NCBI GenBank assembly: GCA_025055755.1 | Contig: JANWWF010000001.1 | Location: 347,377-411,376, forward strand | Direction: 5' to 3' | Length of the DNA: 64,000 nucleotides | Origin: Candidatus Kapaibacterium sp. | GTDB taxonomy: Bacteria > Bacteroidota > Ignavibacteria > Kapaibacteriales > NICIL-2 | Shown here: positions 45,692 through 55,752 of the stretch, in pieces | Position numbering within the stretch: the first letter of the stretch is position 1 | Layout of the letters: each line of letters starts with the position of its first letter | Position numbers and translations under genes: made by a program | Notes under the pieces: model-generated | What the model was told of the DNA's origin: nothing | Database searches by the model: none | Seen by the model: only the letters and a program-made list of their open reading frames with translations

Positions 45692-46312
45692 TTACGATTG
45701 CTCAAGAACAATAAATCCAGCGCGGGTCCCCGTAGCAGTACTAAGCTCTGCAGAAAACTCCTCCAGAGCACTCTCTCGTATGCGTGCAGTGAACTCAACA
45801 GCGTCGCGATACTCCGCTTCGAAATCAAGTGCATAGTGATGGAGAATTCCAATCACTGCATCAACATCCTCGTATGCACAGAAAATCCGAACGCTGACGT
45901 ACCGCACAACAGGCACACGTTCAGCGGTAGCTAAGACTTTTTCGGTAACACTGGCGTATGCTCGAGCTAACATACCTAGTCCCAATTTCGCATTCCCGAC
46001 GTAGCGTACGACAACGACAAGCACGTCACTGAGTCGGTACTTTTGAATGACAAAAAGAATTGGCTTACCAGCGCTCCCCGCTGGTTCGCCATCATCCCAT
46101 GTACGGTACTCCATGCCACCAATGCCGATGCGGTATGCGTAGCAGTAGTGTGCTGCCGTTGGATAGTTCCGTCGAATACGCTCAATATGCACAAGAACAT
46201 CTTCCTTGCTGGCAACAGGAATTGCCGTTGCCACAAAACGCGACCCCTTAATCACATGCTCAGATCGAGATTCACCCGAAAGCGTGTAATAGAGTATTGT
46301 CGAATCATTCAT
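45692..46312 (-). CDS. IMPACT/YigZ family protein
   Basis: A 206-residue member of the YigZ/IMPACT family, whose cellular role is unclear (regulation linked to translation or proteolysis has been suggested). The signature block is seen: KGSRFVATAIPV, PTAAHYCYAYRIG, DDGEPAGSAGKPILFVI and VVVRYVGNAKLGLGMLARAYASV. The C-terminal UPF0029-like domain follows. The start at 46312 lies only 14 bases from the divergent bshA start. Confidence 0.9.
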   Translation of the reverse strand: MNDSTILYYTLSGESRSEHVIKGSRFVATAIPVASKEDVLVHIERIRRNYPTAAHYCYAYRIGIGGMEYRTWDDGEPAGSAGKPILFVIQKYRLSDVLVVVVRYVGNAKLGLGMLARAYASVTEKVLATAERVPVVRYVSVRIFCAYEDVDAVIGILHHYALDFEAEYRDAVEFTARIRESALEEFSAELSTATGTRAGFIVLEQS

Positions 46313-46326
46313 TGCTCGGTGTACAG

Positions 46327-47463
46327 ATGAATATTGGCATTGTTTGCTATCCGACCTACGGTGGCAGTGGCGTAATCGCAACGGAATTAGGCATGGCGCT
46401 TGCGCGCCGCGGTTGGAAAGTTCATTTCATCACTTATGCGCTGCCGTCACGACTAGACCGTTTTCAACAGAACGTTAATTTCCACGAGGTCGAGATACCG
46501 AGCTATCCACTCATGGAGCATCAGCTCTATACGCTCGCGCTTGCAAGCAAAATTATTGACACTACCCGCTTCGAACAGCTCGATGTGCTTCATGTCCACT
46601 ACGCAATTCCCCACGCTATCAGCGGCTACTTAGCAAAGCAAGTCCTTCACACCGAAGGAATATCCCTGCGCGTTATTACAACACTTCATGGGACAGACAT
46701 TACGCTCGTTGGTCTTGACCCCGGTTTTCACCCTTTGGTAAAGTTTTCCATTGAGGCATCCGACGCTGTAACCTGCGTTTCCAACTATTTGCGAGATCGG
46801 ACGACACAGCTTTTCACCGATCGCTCTCCCATCGAGGTAATTCCTAACTTTGTAGATACAACGGTCTATGATCGTACGGCATATCCTTCCGCTTCGATTC
46901 GCAAGCAGCTTGTGGGGGATGCTGCCCTTGTACTGATGCACATTTCTAACTTTCGTCCTGTCAAGCGTGTGACAGACACAATTCGCATTCTTGCTGCTGT
47001 TCGGGAGCACGGTATCGATGCATACCTTGTGTTAGTGGGCGATGGCCCAGACCGCGCAGAAGCAGAGCATTTATGCCGCACGTTGAATCTCTGCGATGCT
47101 GTTCGTTTTGTCGGCAAGGTTGTTGCAACAGCCGAGCTCCTGTCCGCAGCAGATATATTCCTGCTGCCAAGTCAGAATGAAAGCTTCGGTTTGGCTGCAC
47201 TCGAAGCAATGAGCTGCGGTGTACCTGTAGTAGCCTCAAATGTCGGCGGTATCCCAGAGGTCGTGACCCATGGCCACAATGGTTATCTTGCTGAACCAGG
47301 CGACATCAAACGCATGGCTCGCTACTGTATCGAGCTGGCAACCAATCCGAAAAAGTGGCAACGATTCAGCTCCGCTGCCCGTGCAGCAGCAGTGGAGCGC
47401 TTCTCCGTCGAGCATGTCGTACCACAGTACGAGCAGCTCTACCGACGCCTACTCCATGCGTAA
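46327..47463 (+). CDS. bshA: N-acetyl-alpha-D-glucosaminyl L-malate synthase BshA
   Basis: BshA is a GT4 retaining glycosyltransferase that joins GlcNAc to L-malate, the first step of bacillithiol synthesis. The 378 residues begin with the diagnostic [20 protein letters not shown], followed by [41 protein letters not shown], and the GT4 donor site [33 protein letters not shown] (nucleotide-sugar EX7E region). Bacillithiol occurs in Firmicutes, Deinococcus and many Bacteroidota. bshB and bshC are not in the window. Confidence 0.93.
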   Translation: MNIGIVCYPTYGGSGVIATELGMALARRGWKVHFITYALPSRLDRFQQNVNFHEVEIPSYPLMEHQLYTLALASKIIDTTRFEQLDVLHVHYAIPHAISGYLAKQVLHTEGISLRVITTLHGTDITLVGLDPGFHPLVKFSIEASDAVTCVSNYLRDRTTQLFTDRSPIEVIPNFVDTTVYDRTAYPSASIRKQLVGDAALVLMHISNFRPVKRVTDTIRILAAVREHGIDAYLVLVGDGPDRAEAEHLCRTLNLCDAVRFVGKVVATAELLSAADIFLLPSQNESFGLAALEAMSCGVPVVASNVGGIPEVVTHGHNGYLAEPGDIKRMARYCIELATNPKKWQRFSSAARAAAVERFSVEHVVPQYEQLYRRLLHA

Positions 47464-47496
47464 TTTTTCATGTAGGTACCGTCGTACGACAGCGGA

Positions 47497-50400
47497 ATGA
47501 GGTATCTGATCCTTCTTCTCGTGGTGCTTGGAAATACTATCGCAGCATCATTCCCATCTGGGATGCTGCGTTTTCAACGCGGCTTTATTGAAGCAGTCAG
47601 TAACTCGCATGGTTACCTCTATGCGGCTAAAATTGGGGCATTCCGTGTATATTGTCGCCCAGCAGGTGTGAGCATTGTTACTCCCTCTTACCGAGGGGAT
47701 ACGCTGTTGATGCATCGTTTTGACCTTGATTTCCCTTCCTCACCTCGAGCGATAATTCCTAATCGCCAGCGACCAGAGCACTACCGTTTCACCGACGGAA
47801 GCCATACGTTCACTCAACGCTCGTTCGACGAGCTTCGTTACGTGGACGTTGCCCCTGGAGTAGATGTTGTCCTCGATGCAACCGGAGAGCAACTCAAATA
47901 CGATGTTATTGTCCATCCAGGAAGCTCTCCGGAAAGGGTACGTTTTCACCTTCGCCACGGCTGGATCGCTTCGCAGGACAACTCGGGCGCATTAGTCTTC
48001 ACCAACGGTGCAGAAGAATTACTCGACCAAGCTCCGATTGCATACCAACAATGCACCAATGGTACTACCAGACCAGTTAGCGTCAAATTCAAAGTGGATA
48101 ATCCCTACACCTTCGGCTATTCCGTTCAGGGTGACTACGATGCGAGTTTGCCGCTGATAATTGATCCCGCAATAGTTTGGTCCACCTACGTAGGCGGCTC
48201 CCAAGAGGATGCAGCAAATGACCTAACCACCGACGCCAGCGGAAACATTTACGTTGCTGGTAATTCTCTCAGTCTTGATTTTCCTCTTCGCGGCACAACT
48301 GCCAATCGCGGACGTCAGAACATCGTTGTCGCAAAATTTAGCGCAAGCGGCCAGCATCTGTGGTCGACGTATTTCGGGGGGGAGCGAGACGAAGTCGCAA
48401 AAGCAATAGTATGCGACGGTGCAACCGTTCTCGTTGGGGGCTGGTCGAGTAGTCCTTCGGTTATCCTGGACCAACCCTTCCCTAATCGAAGTGGCGGAGC
48501 ATTCGATGCAATCGTGCTTGCGTTCACAACCGATGGAGCATTCGTAAGAGGCACATTTCTCGGAGGAAGCCGAGAGGAGCTTATCAACGCCCTCGCGTTG
48601 CGACGTGATGGGACACTCATTGCAGTTGGACGAACAAACAGCAACAATTTCCCTATAGCTCAAGCCCTACAGCCAACTCTTGCAGGCGAGAACGATGTGT
48701 TTATTACCGCTCTTGCTCTTCCCACGCTCAGCGTTGTCTGGTCCACATACTACGGAGGAAGCGCGTTCGATGAAGCGTATGGCGTAACTGTTAGTCCTAC
48801 TGGCAGCGTGTATGTTACAGGCGTAACTGTGAGTACTGATTTCCCGGTAGCAAATGCATTTCAACCTCGTCCCCCTGGACTCGATAATGCCTTTGTCATT
48901 GCCATCAACAGTGCAGGACGACGCCTCTGGGCAAGCTACCTTGGAGGCAACGACTACGACCTGGGCAATCGCATTAGCTACTGGAACGGAAAACTCTATA
49001 TCGCGGGAACTACATCGAGTGAGGATTTTCCAGTCATCGGAGATAGCGTTGCACAGCGGACGAAAAGCGGCTATAACGATGCCTTCCTAATTTGTCTTAG
49101 TGACATTGGCGAACCAATATGGTCTACCTTTTGGGGGGGACGTTCGGCAGAGTCGGGCTTTAGCGTGAACGTTCTGCCTGATGGTCGCGTCATACTTGCG
49201 GGCAGTACCTCGTCAGCAGATTTTCCACGCCGGCGAAGCATCCTTTGGTCCTTGCGCGGCGGAGATGACGTCTTTGTTGCTCTCTTTCGAGATGGTATCA
49301 ATCTTTGGTCAGCAACCTTCGGGGGCACGGGCGATGATATTCTGTATGCCACAGCACTCCTCCCATCTGGAGACATAATCGGGACAGGAGAAACGCGAAG
49401 CCCAGACTTTATACCACTGGTCAATCCTCAGTATTCGCCAAGCTCTGCACCGTCGAATCGTAGTGATTGTTTTCTGTTTCGCTTGTGCCCTTTTACCCCG
49501 CTTGTAAAGTCCTCATCCACAACCAATGTGCTTTGTAGTGGACAAACAATCGAACTATGGGCAAGCGACTCAAGCGACATTAGTTCCATTCTATGGAGCA
49601 CAGGGAGCTCTGCCCACCGAATTGTGGTAAGTTCGCCTGGAAGCTATTGGTTCACGGCAACTACTCGCAGTGGCTGCACTGCTGTAAGTGACACAGTGCA
49701 GATTCGTGCAGCAGCCACTCAACTGGTGCTGTTGGATACGATTGCTCCGCGCCCAACTCTTCGACTGTGTCCTGGCGAACGCGTTGGCTTTGTCATGCGG
49801 GGCAGATATCGCAGCCGTATGTGGTACGACGGAAGTGGTCGTTTTCTCAGCTCGGCAGATACCCTTTGGATAACAACCGCCCAAACTATCCGCGCTATTG
49901 CGGAGGACACCAATGGTTGCATTGTTGAATCCTCCCTCCACGTGGTCACCCTGCAGCAACGCCCTTCGATCGAGTACCGCTACCTGCAGCCTGATAGGAC
50001 ATGGCTACGTATCACTGCCGACACGCTCCGTGCATGCGTAGGACAAACAATCACCGTTGAAATTGACCGCCCCCCTGGAGCACTTTGCCAGTGGTCAGAC
50101 GGAAGCTCGCAGTGTCAACGCACCATAAGCACTAATCTGCTGCTCACTGCGTTGGTGATTGATTCGATTGGGTGTAGCTGGCAGCTTCGCCCATTGGCAT
50201 TTGAATTTGTGGCACGGACTAAGCCTCGCATTTCCACTCGTGATACAGTGTGCATAGGGGATACCATCGTTATCTCTGCCTCGGCCGGTATAGCACCAAT
50301 TCGATGGCAATTTCCGCCGTCGCTTTCTTTGGCACAGCTGACCTCCGATAGCACACAGTGGATTGCGACAGCTTTCGACAGTGGTACGTATCGCATCCGT

Positions 50401-51678
50401 GCATGGTACAACAGCCCGTGTACGGACACCACCGAGCAAGAGGTGACGGTGGTTGCTCCTCCTCGCATTCGAATTTCTGCATCGCGGCAAGCACTGTGCC
50501 CTAATCAATCCGCCGTGCTTAGCGTACCTTCTGTATTCAGCTCGTATCTATGGAATGGCAGAGCTGGGGATTCAGTTCTTGTCGTTAGCGATACAGGCTG
50601 GTACCACTTTGTCGGCATCAACCGCTTTGGATGTACGGCGATAGACTCAATTTTCATTGCAGCTCGTAAGCCCCTTGTTGCCACGGCAACAACACTTGAC
50701 TTTGGAGTTGTTGAGGTTGGTGAATCTGCTCAACAGCGCATCACCCTCATCAACCGTAGCGACACGCTGGCACTTGCTCAGCAACGTCCTCTGCGGATGC
50801 CTTTTACAACCCTCCAGCCGCCGCAGCAAGAAATAACCATTGGGGCAAACGACACACTCACCCTCGTCATTGAATTTACACCAGCTGCAAGCGGTACCTT
50901 TTCCGACACTCTTTTTGTAATCCAGCAGCAGCCATGCACAGACACACTCGTTATCATCGTCGCTGGCACGGGACGCAAAACTTATCGCCCAATGCAGCTG
51001 CATTTCACGGTTGGAAGCATTACAGTTTCTCCCCTCGACCAGTACGTGGAAATACCACTTTCCGTCTGGGGCAACGACGCTGAGCATGTAGTCGATTCTC
51101 TTAGTCTTGAGATCGCATTTAACCCTACTATGCTTTTGCCAGACCGTGTTGAGCCAGGACGAATAGTTGGCATTTCATTCCGCAACGATCGCGCATATCT
51201 CAATGCACATGTTCGGATAGACAGCATTCCTAAAGAGCCCCAGCCTTTTCCATTCGGTCGGCTCTATGCGGCTGTTCTGTTGGGAGATCGCGAAGAAGAT
51301 CGCATCGAGATACGAAGCGCTGCTACCATTCCTTCAGCGCTGCTTACCTTCACAGCCGAGGCAGGCACAATGCGCTACCGAGATTTGTGTCGCGCAGGCG
51401 GCAGCCGACTTATAGGGCAGCGCTGGGGAGCTCCTCTGGTCGTTGTACCTGCCCCTGTAGAAGGTGAGGCGTTGATCTACGCCACACCCATGGAAAGCGG
51501 CAGCACAACACTTGTCCTCTATGCACTCGACGGTCGCAGAGTTTGGTCCATGACACTCGGAGGCAATGCAGGAACGATGCACGTGATCCCCTTTCCCCCC
51601 ATAGTCTCGGGGACATACATCTTACGTATGGTGAGCTCTTCGGCACAAATCGCTACCCAGGTAGTGGTTCTCCGGTGA
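47497..51678 (+). CDS. Very large secreted SBBP-repeat protein with Ig-like domains and T9SS-type C-terminal sorting domain
   Basis: A 1393-residue exported protein with a signal peptide at the N-terminus. Residues 225-644 hold seven SBBP beta-propeller repeats, each opening WSTYxGG or a variant and ending in a TSSxDFP-like strand. Residues 668-1064 hold five Ig-like repeats, each bracketed by C-x-G/N at the start and a late Gly-Cys pair. Residues 1064-1158 are an ASH-like domain (LDFGVVEVGESAQQRITLIN); 1166-1300 resemble a cohesin-type beta sandwich. The last 75 residues (LVLYALDGRRVWS, SGTYILRMVSS, QVVVLR) fit a Por/T9SS type-A sorting domain. It is likely a cell-surface or released protein; its ligand is unknown. 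It follows bshA by 33 bases. Confidence 0.9.
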   Translation: MRYLILLLVVLGNTIAASFPSGMLRFQRGFIEAVSNSHGYLYAAKIGAFRVYCRPAGVSIVTPSYRGDTLLMHRFDLDFPSSPRAIIPNRQRPEHYRFTDGSHTFTQRSFDELRYVDVAPGVDVVLDATGEQLKYDVIVHPGSSPERVRFHLRHGWIASQDNSGALVFTNGAEELLDQAPIAYQQCTNGTTRPVSVKFKVDNPYTFGYSVQGDYDASLPLIIDPAIVWSTYVGGSQEDAANDLTTDASGNIYVAGNSLSLDFPLRGTTANRGRQNIVVAKFSASGQHLWSTYFGGERDEVAKAIVCDGATVLVGGWSSSPSVILDQPFPNRSGGAFDAIVLAFTTDGAFVRGTFLGGSREELINALALRRDGTLIAVGRTNSNNFPIAQALQPTLAGENDVFITALALPTLSVVWSTYYGGSAFDEAYGVTVSPTGSVYVTGVTVSTDFPVANAFQPRPPGLDNAFVIAINSAGRRLWASYLGGNDYDLGNRISYWNGKLYIAGTTSSEDFPVIGDSVAQRTKSGYNDAFLICLSDIGEPIWSTFWGGRSAESGFSVNVLPDGRVILAGSTSSADFPRRRSILWSLRGGDDVFVALFRDGINLWSATFGGTGDDILYATALLPSGDIIGTGETRSPDFIPLVNPQYSPSSAPSNRSDCFLFRLCPFTPLVKSSSTTNVLCSGQTIELWASDSSDISSILWSTGSSAHRIVVSSPGSYWFTATTRSGCTAVSDTVQIRAAATQLVLLDTIAPRPTLRLCPGERVGFVMRGRYRSRMWYDGSGRFLSSADTLWITTAQTIRAIAEDTNGCIVESSLHVVTLQQRPSIEYRYLQPDRTWLRITADTLRACVGQTITVEIDRPPGALCQWSDGSSQCQRTISTNLLLTALVIDSIGCSWQLRPLAFEFVARTKPRISTRDTVCIGDTIVISASAGIAPIRWQFPPSLSLAQLTSDSTQWIATAFDSGTYRIRAWYNSPCTDTTEQEVTVVAPPRIRISASRQALCPNQSAVLSVPSVFSSYLWNGRAGDSVLVVSDTGWYHFVGINRFGCTAIDSIFIAARKPLVATATTLDFGVVEVGESAQQRITLINRSDTLALAQQRPLRMPFTTLQPPQQEITIGANDTLTLVIEFTPAASGTFSDTLFVIQQQPCTDTLVIIVAGTGRKTYRPMQLHFTVGSITVSPLDQYVEIPLSVWGNDAEHVVDSLSLEIAFNPTMLLPDRVEPGRIVGISFRNDRAYLNAHVRIDSIPKEPQPFPFGRLYAAVLLGDREEDRIEIRSAATIPSALLTFTAEAGTMRYRDLCRAGGSRLIGQRWGAPLVVVPAPVEGEALIYATPMESGSTTLVLYALDGRRVWSMTLGGNAGTMHVIPFPPIVSGTYILRMVSSSAQIATQVVVLR

Positions 51679-51770
51679 TTTGCGCATAGAAAGCTTCTTC
51701 CGCCCACCACAATAGCAGAGGCTGGGCGTGCGTTTGTACAGTGCGTTGAACAAAGTAGAACCAGCAAGGA

Positions 51771-52928
51771 ATGTACCGACTGCTGTTGATATTAATGGCA
51801 GGGGCAATGACAGCTACGCCCCTGGTAGCGCAGTGGGCGCTGCTCCGAACAGATGCAGATAGCCTCATTCGAGTAGGACGTGATTATATCTACGCTGCGC
51901 GCTTCGACGAAGCACGGCGTGCTTTTGCAGAAATTATCACTCGCTACCCGAGTCACCCTGCCGGGTACTTCCTCGACGCTATGATCGAGTGGTGGCAAAT
52001 GCAGCTCGATCGACGTAACAGCAAGCGTTACGAGGACGCCTTCCTTCGCAAGATTGAGCGAGTCCTTACCATCTGTGACTCTATCCTGGAGCATAATCCC
52101 TACGACATAGCAGGACTGTTCTTCAAAGGTGGAGCACTGGGTTACCGCGGACGATTCTATGCAACCACGCAAAGCTGGCTCAAAGCCGCCAACGATGGAC
52201 GCCTTGCACTCGACATTCTCATCAAATGCAACCAACTTGCTCCAACTAATCACGACATCATGCTGGGAACAGGCATTTACAACTATTACGCTGCTGCACT
52301 CCCCGAAAAATACCCTGTGCTAAAGCCCATCATGGTCTTTCTTCCCAGCGGGGACAAGCGCATCGGAATTCTTCAATTGGAAGCGGCGGCTCGACATGCT
52401 ACGTATGCTGACATCGAAGCCAAAGTTCTGCTGCAGCAGGTGTACAGTTCCCAGTTTGAAAATCAGCCACAGGATTATCTGCGCGTCAGCCGTGAGCTTT
52501 ACGAGCGCTATCCGACTAACCCGCTGTTCCATCGCCGCTATGCCGTCGCATTACTCCAGGTTGGAAACTACGACAGTAGTGTTGCCCAATGGCATCGTAT
52601 TCTCGAGGCATATCGCACCAAACAACCATACTACGACGCCTACGCAGCACGGGAAGCGCTGTACTACATTGGCTGGTATTTATTCAATGCAGGCAAGTAC
52701 GAGGAAGCACTTCCCTACTTCTACAAATGCGATGAAGCCTCACGTGTCCTCGATGAAGACCCATCGGGCTTTATGGTCAAGCTGAACTTGTACATCGGCA
52801 AAATTTACGATCTCCAAGGCAAGCGGGACTTGGCAATTATGCAATACAAGAAGGTTCTCTCGTGGAACGATGTGCAGAACTCTCACGTCGAAGCAACACA
52901 GTACTTGAAAACACCATACGGGAAGTAA
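51771..52928 (+). CDS. Secreted TPR-repeat protein
   Basis: A 385-residue exported protein: signal peptide (LLLILMAGAMTATPLVAQ), then tetratricopeptide-type helices: an ARFDEARRAFAEIITRYPSHPAGYFLDA pair near residue 45, NPYDIAGLFFKGGALGYRGRF, a KEYLP-like region with a conserved YPVLKPIMVFLPSG, NPLFHRRYAVALLQVGNYDSSVAQWHRIL and AGKYEEALPYFYKCDEAS. Members of this type are widespread and undefined; a scaffold in the envelope is likely. AAGGA precedes the ATG at a good distance, one of the few Shine-Dalgarno-like sites in the window. It is followed by lon. Confidence 0.85.
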   Translation: MYRLLLILMAGAMTATPLVAQWALLRTDADSLIRVGRDYIYAARFDEARRAFAEIITRYPSHPAGYFLDAMIEWWQMQLDRRNSKRYEDAFLRKIERVLTICDSILEHNPYDIAGLFFKGGALGYRGRFYATTQSWLKAANDGRLALDILIKCNQLAPTNHDIMLGTGIYNYYAAALPEKYPVLKPIMVFLPSGDKRIGILQLEAAARHATYADIEAKVLLQQVYSSQFENQPQDYLRVSRELYERYPTNPLFHRRYAVALLQVGNYDSSVAQWHRILEAYRTKQPYYDAYAAREALYYIGWYLFNAGKYEEALPYFYKCDEASRVLDEDPSGFMVKLNLYIGKIYDLQGKRDLAIMQYKKVLSWNDVQNSHVEATQYLKTPYGK

Positions 52929-52994
52929 TATCTCGGCGGTCCATCCGTCGCAAGTCTATTGCGCATCGTTTTTGTTACACGATTGCATATTCAT

Positions 52995-55451
52995 ATGCCA
53001 ACAAGCCGTCCACGTATTGTACCTGTTCTTCCCCTCCGGGAAATGGTTCTCGTACCGGGCCAGCAAACTTGGGTACTGGTTGGGCGTCCCAGCTCAATCG
53101 CAGCCGTGGAATACGCACTCGGCCATGGACAATGGCTGGCTGTTACAATGCAGCGAACCGATGCGGAAACTCCTACCTTTGAGGATTTGCATTCTATCGG
53201 TACACTTGCCCAAGTGCGCGCAGTCTCTCGTGCTCCCAACAATGTCTTTCGTGTAAGACTTGCAGGAGACATCCGCATTCGTTTAAAGCCGCATTCTGGT
53301 CCAGCATCATTCCTCATGGCATCGGTGCAGCCTTACCGCCTCAAAGGCAAACTCTCAGGGGAAGATTTTCATCATCTGGAAACTCAGGTCAGAGCATTTG
53401 CAGAACAAATCGGGGCAGACAGCACTGAAACTCAGCGACTAAGCTCAGTGGTCGCTCTGGGACGTAGCGCAGGATCAGTCTATCCAATCTTGCACGAATT
53501 TGCTTCGCAAGTTCCGGAGAAAGTACAACAGGTGCTCGAAGCACAAACTGCCCAGCAACAACTCTCCCTAACTATTGAGCTTATCGAGGGGATGATTGCA
53601 CGCGCTAATGTAGAAGAAGAGGTCATCGAAAAGGTTGCTACGACGATTCACCAAACACAACGTCAACATTTCATCCGGGAGCAGATACGCGCCCTACAAA
53701 AAGAACTGGGCGAAGATGAGGAATCCTTGCAAGCCAGTGAAATCGAGCGCTTCCAGCAAGCAATCGCCAATGCTGGTATGCCCGAGCATGCTCGTCAGCG
53801 TGCACTCGAGGAGCTGGAACGTCTCCGGAAAACCTTCCCTCTTTCGCCTGAATATGGTGTCATACGTTCATATTTGGAGTGGCTGGTGGCTTTGCCGTGG
53901 TCAGTACGATCAACAGATAATCTCAATCTCGAAAATGCTCGGGCTGTCCTTGATGCTGACCACTATGACCTGGAAAAGCCCAAAGAGCGAATTCTCGAGT
54001 ATATCTCGGTGCTCAATTTGACGGGATCAATGCGCGGCCAAATTTTGTGCTTTGTCGGACCGCCTGGAGTCGGAAAAACTTCGCTGGCTGCATCGATTGC
54101 TCGAGCATTGGGACGAAAGTTCGTCCGCATCTCGCTTGGAGGCGTCCGCGATGAAGCGGAAATTCGTGGGCATCGCCGTACCTACATTGGTTCGATGCCA
54201 GGTAAAATCATTCAGGCTATGAAACGAGCAGGTACTATCAACCCCGTTATCTTGCTCGACGAAGTTGATAAGCTTGGGGTGGACTTCCGTGGTGACCCAG
54301 CTGCTGCACTGCTGGAGGTGCTCGATCCCGAGCAGAATCGTGCCTTCAACGACCATTTTCTCGAGATTGACTACGACCTGTCACAAGTGCTTTTCATCGC
54401 TACTGCGAACGTGCTTTACGACATTCCTGCTCCTCTTCTCGACCGGATGGAGGTCATCGAGCTCAACTCTTACTTGGATGGGGACAAGCTCGAAATTGCC
54501 AAGCGCCACATCATTCCGAAGCTCCGAGAGCAACTGGGATTACAAGAAATTGCTATCGAATTCACTGACGAAGCAATTCTTACCATTATACGCGAGTACA
54601 CCCAAGAGGCAGGAGTACGGAACTTGGAACGCGAGATTAGTCGCGTTCTCCGCCGTATTGCCCAGCGCGTTGTTAGCGAAGTAGGCGCGCAGAGCACCGA
54701 TGCTACTGTCTCGGTGCGATCTCTACCCAAGTTTCGCCGCTATGTTCGGACGCATCGCTTTACCATCGATCGGGCAATGGTTCAGTCCCTGCTCAAAGCT
54801 CCTCGCTTCCGAAATACTGCAACCGATAAAAGCGACCGAATTGGCGTTGCAACGGGGCTTGCATGGACAAGCACGGGCGGCGATCTGTTGCCTGTCGAGG
54901 TAACAATCATGCCCGGCTCAGAGAAACTGCTTTTGACAGGAAAACTGGGCGAGGTCATGAAGGAATCAGCTCAGGCCGCTCTATCGTTTGTTCGTTCAAA
55001 TGCCTCCGCATTTGGAATTGCGGAGAACTTTGCATCAGGCAAGGATATTCACATCCACGTTCCCGAAGGAGCAATCCCCAAAGATGGTCCAAGTGCCGGC
55101 ATCACTATGGCTATTGCACTGATTTCCGCTGCTCGTGGCGTTCCAGTTCGGGGCGATGTTGCCATGACTGGGGAGATTACCCTTCGGGGGCTTGTGCTTC
55201 CAGTCGGAGGGTTGAATGAAAAACTCCTTGCGGCAAAACGTCACGGCATTACAACGGTGATTGTCCCTGCAGACAACCGCCGAGACATCGAAGAGCTACC
55301 AGCGCACCTGACCGCAGATATGACTATCTGGTATGTAAGCTCGATCAGCGATGCTCTACCGCTGGTCTTTCGCACACCGCTGGGCGCTGCTGCTGTCAAT
55401 GGTTCAAATCCTCCAAGTAGTCACTCCCCCGCTACGCATGCGAATGTGTAG
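52995..55451 (+). CDS. lon: ATP-dependent protease Lon (LonA)
   Basis: LonA degrades misfolded and regulatory proteins in the cytosol. The 818 residues contain the N-terminal LON domain ([16 protein letters not shown]), a coiled region with [22 protein letters not shown], the AAA P-loop [19 protein letters not shown] (near 354), Walker [10 protein letters not shown], and the protease Ser-Lys dyad in [12 protein letters not shown] (Ser near 699) and [14 protein letters not shown] (Lys near 742). The ATG at 52995 is preferred over a TTG at 52959. With the Lon-like gene at 34952-37378 there are two Lon-family proteases in the window. Confidence 0.97.
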   Translation: MPTSRPRIVPVLPLREMVLVPGQQTWVLVGRPSSIAAVEYALGHGQWLAVTMQRTDAETPTFEDLHSIGTLAQVRAVSRAPNNVFRVRLAGDIRIRLKPHSGPASFLMASVQPYRLKGKLSGEDFHHLETQVRAFAEQIGADSTETQRLSSVVALGRSAGSVYPILHEFASQVPEKVQQVLEAQTAQQQLSLTIELIEGMIARANVEEEVIEKVATTIHQTQRQHFIREQIRALQKELGEDEESLQASEIERFQQAIANAGMPEHARQRALEELERLRKTFPLSPEYGVIRSYLEWLVALPWSVRSTDNLNLENARAVLDADHYDLEKPKERILEYISVLNLTGSMRGQILCFVGPPGVGKTSLAASIARALGRKFVRISLGGVRDEAEIRGHRRTYIGSMPGKIIQAMKRAGTINPVILLDEVDKLGVDFRGDPAAALLEVLDPEQNRAFNDHFLEIDYDLSQVLFIATANVLYDIPAPLLDRMEVIELNSYLDGDKLEIAKRHIIPKLREQLGLQEIAIEFTDEAILTIIREYTQEAGVRNLEREISRVLRRIAQRVVSEVGAQSTDATVSVRSLPKFRRYVRTHRFTIDRAMVQSLLKAPRFRNTATDKSDRIGVATGLAWTSTGGDLLPVEVTIMPGSEKLLLTGKLGEVMKESAQAALSFVRSNASAFGIAENFASGKDIHIHVPEGAIPKDGPSAGITMAIALISAARGVPVRGDVAMTGEITLRGLVLPVGGLNEKLLAAKRHGITTVIVPADNRRDIEELPAHLTADMTIWYVSSISDALPLVFRTPLGAAAVNGSNPPSSHSPATHANV

Positions 55452-55752
55452 GTACATTACCCTCGCTGCATGCCTTGCAGTGCTATCCTCTTGCACTGAA
55501 GGCGATGAACGCTTCCAGAATGCATACACGGATGTTCTGCTTGTGCGCATGACAGAAGAAGACTCTGCTGCTGCTCAGCGGAAGGTTATGGAAGCTCTTC
55601 GCCGTCATGGCTACACAGAACAAGATTTCCGAAAGGAATTTTTCGAACGCGCTAACCAACCATATAAGCTCCGAGCACTAATAGACTCTGCTCGTGCTCA
55701 TGCATTACAGCGAGCCTTAGAAATGAAATCTCAGCAGAGCAAGCGACAATGA
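55438..55752 (+). CDS. Small lipoprotein of unknown function
   Basis: A 104-residue product starting within the last codons of lon (14-base overlap). It has a lipoprotein signal (YITLAACLAVLSSC, lipobox LSSC) and a helical, charged body (MTEEDSAAAQRKVMEALRRHGYTEQDF, then DSARAHALQRALE). Not recognised. The 3' end overlaps the convergent outer-membrane-type gene by 36 bases. The start was chosen at 55438; longer in-frame versions would lie within lon. Confidence 0.7.
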   Translation: MRMCRYITLAACLAVLSSCTEGDERFQNAYTDVLLVRMTEEDSAAAQRKVMEALRRHGYTEQDFRKEFFERANQPYKLRALIDSARAHALQRALEMKSQQSKRQ

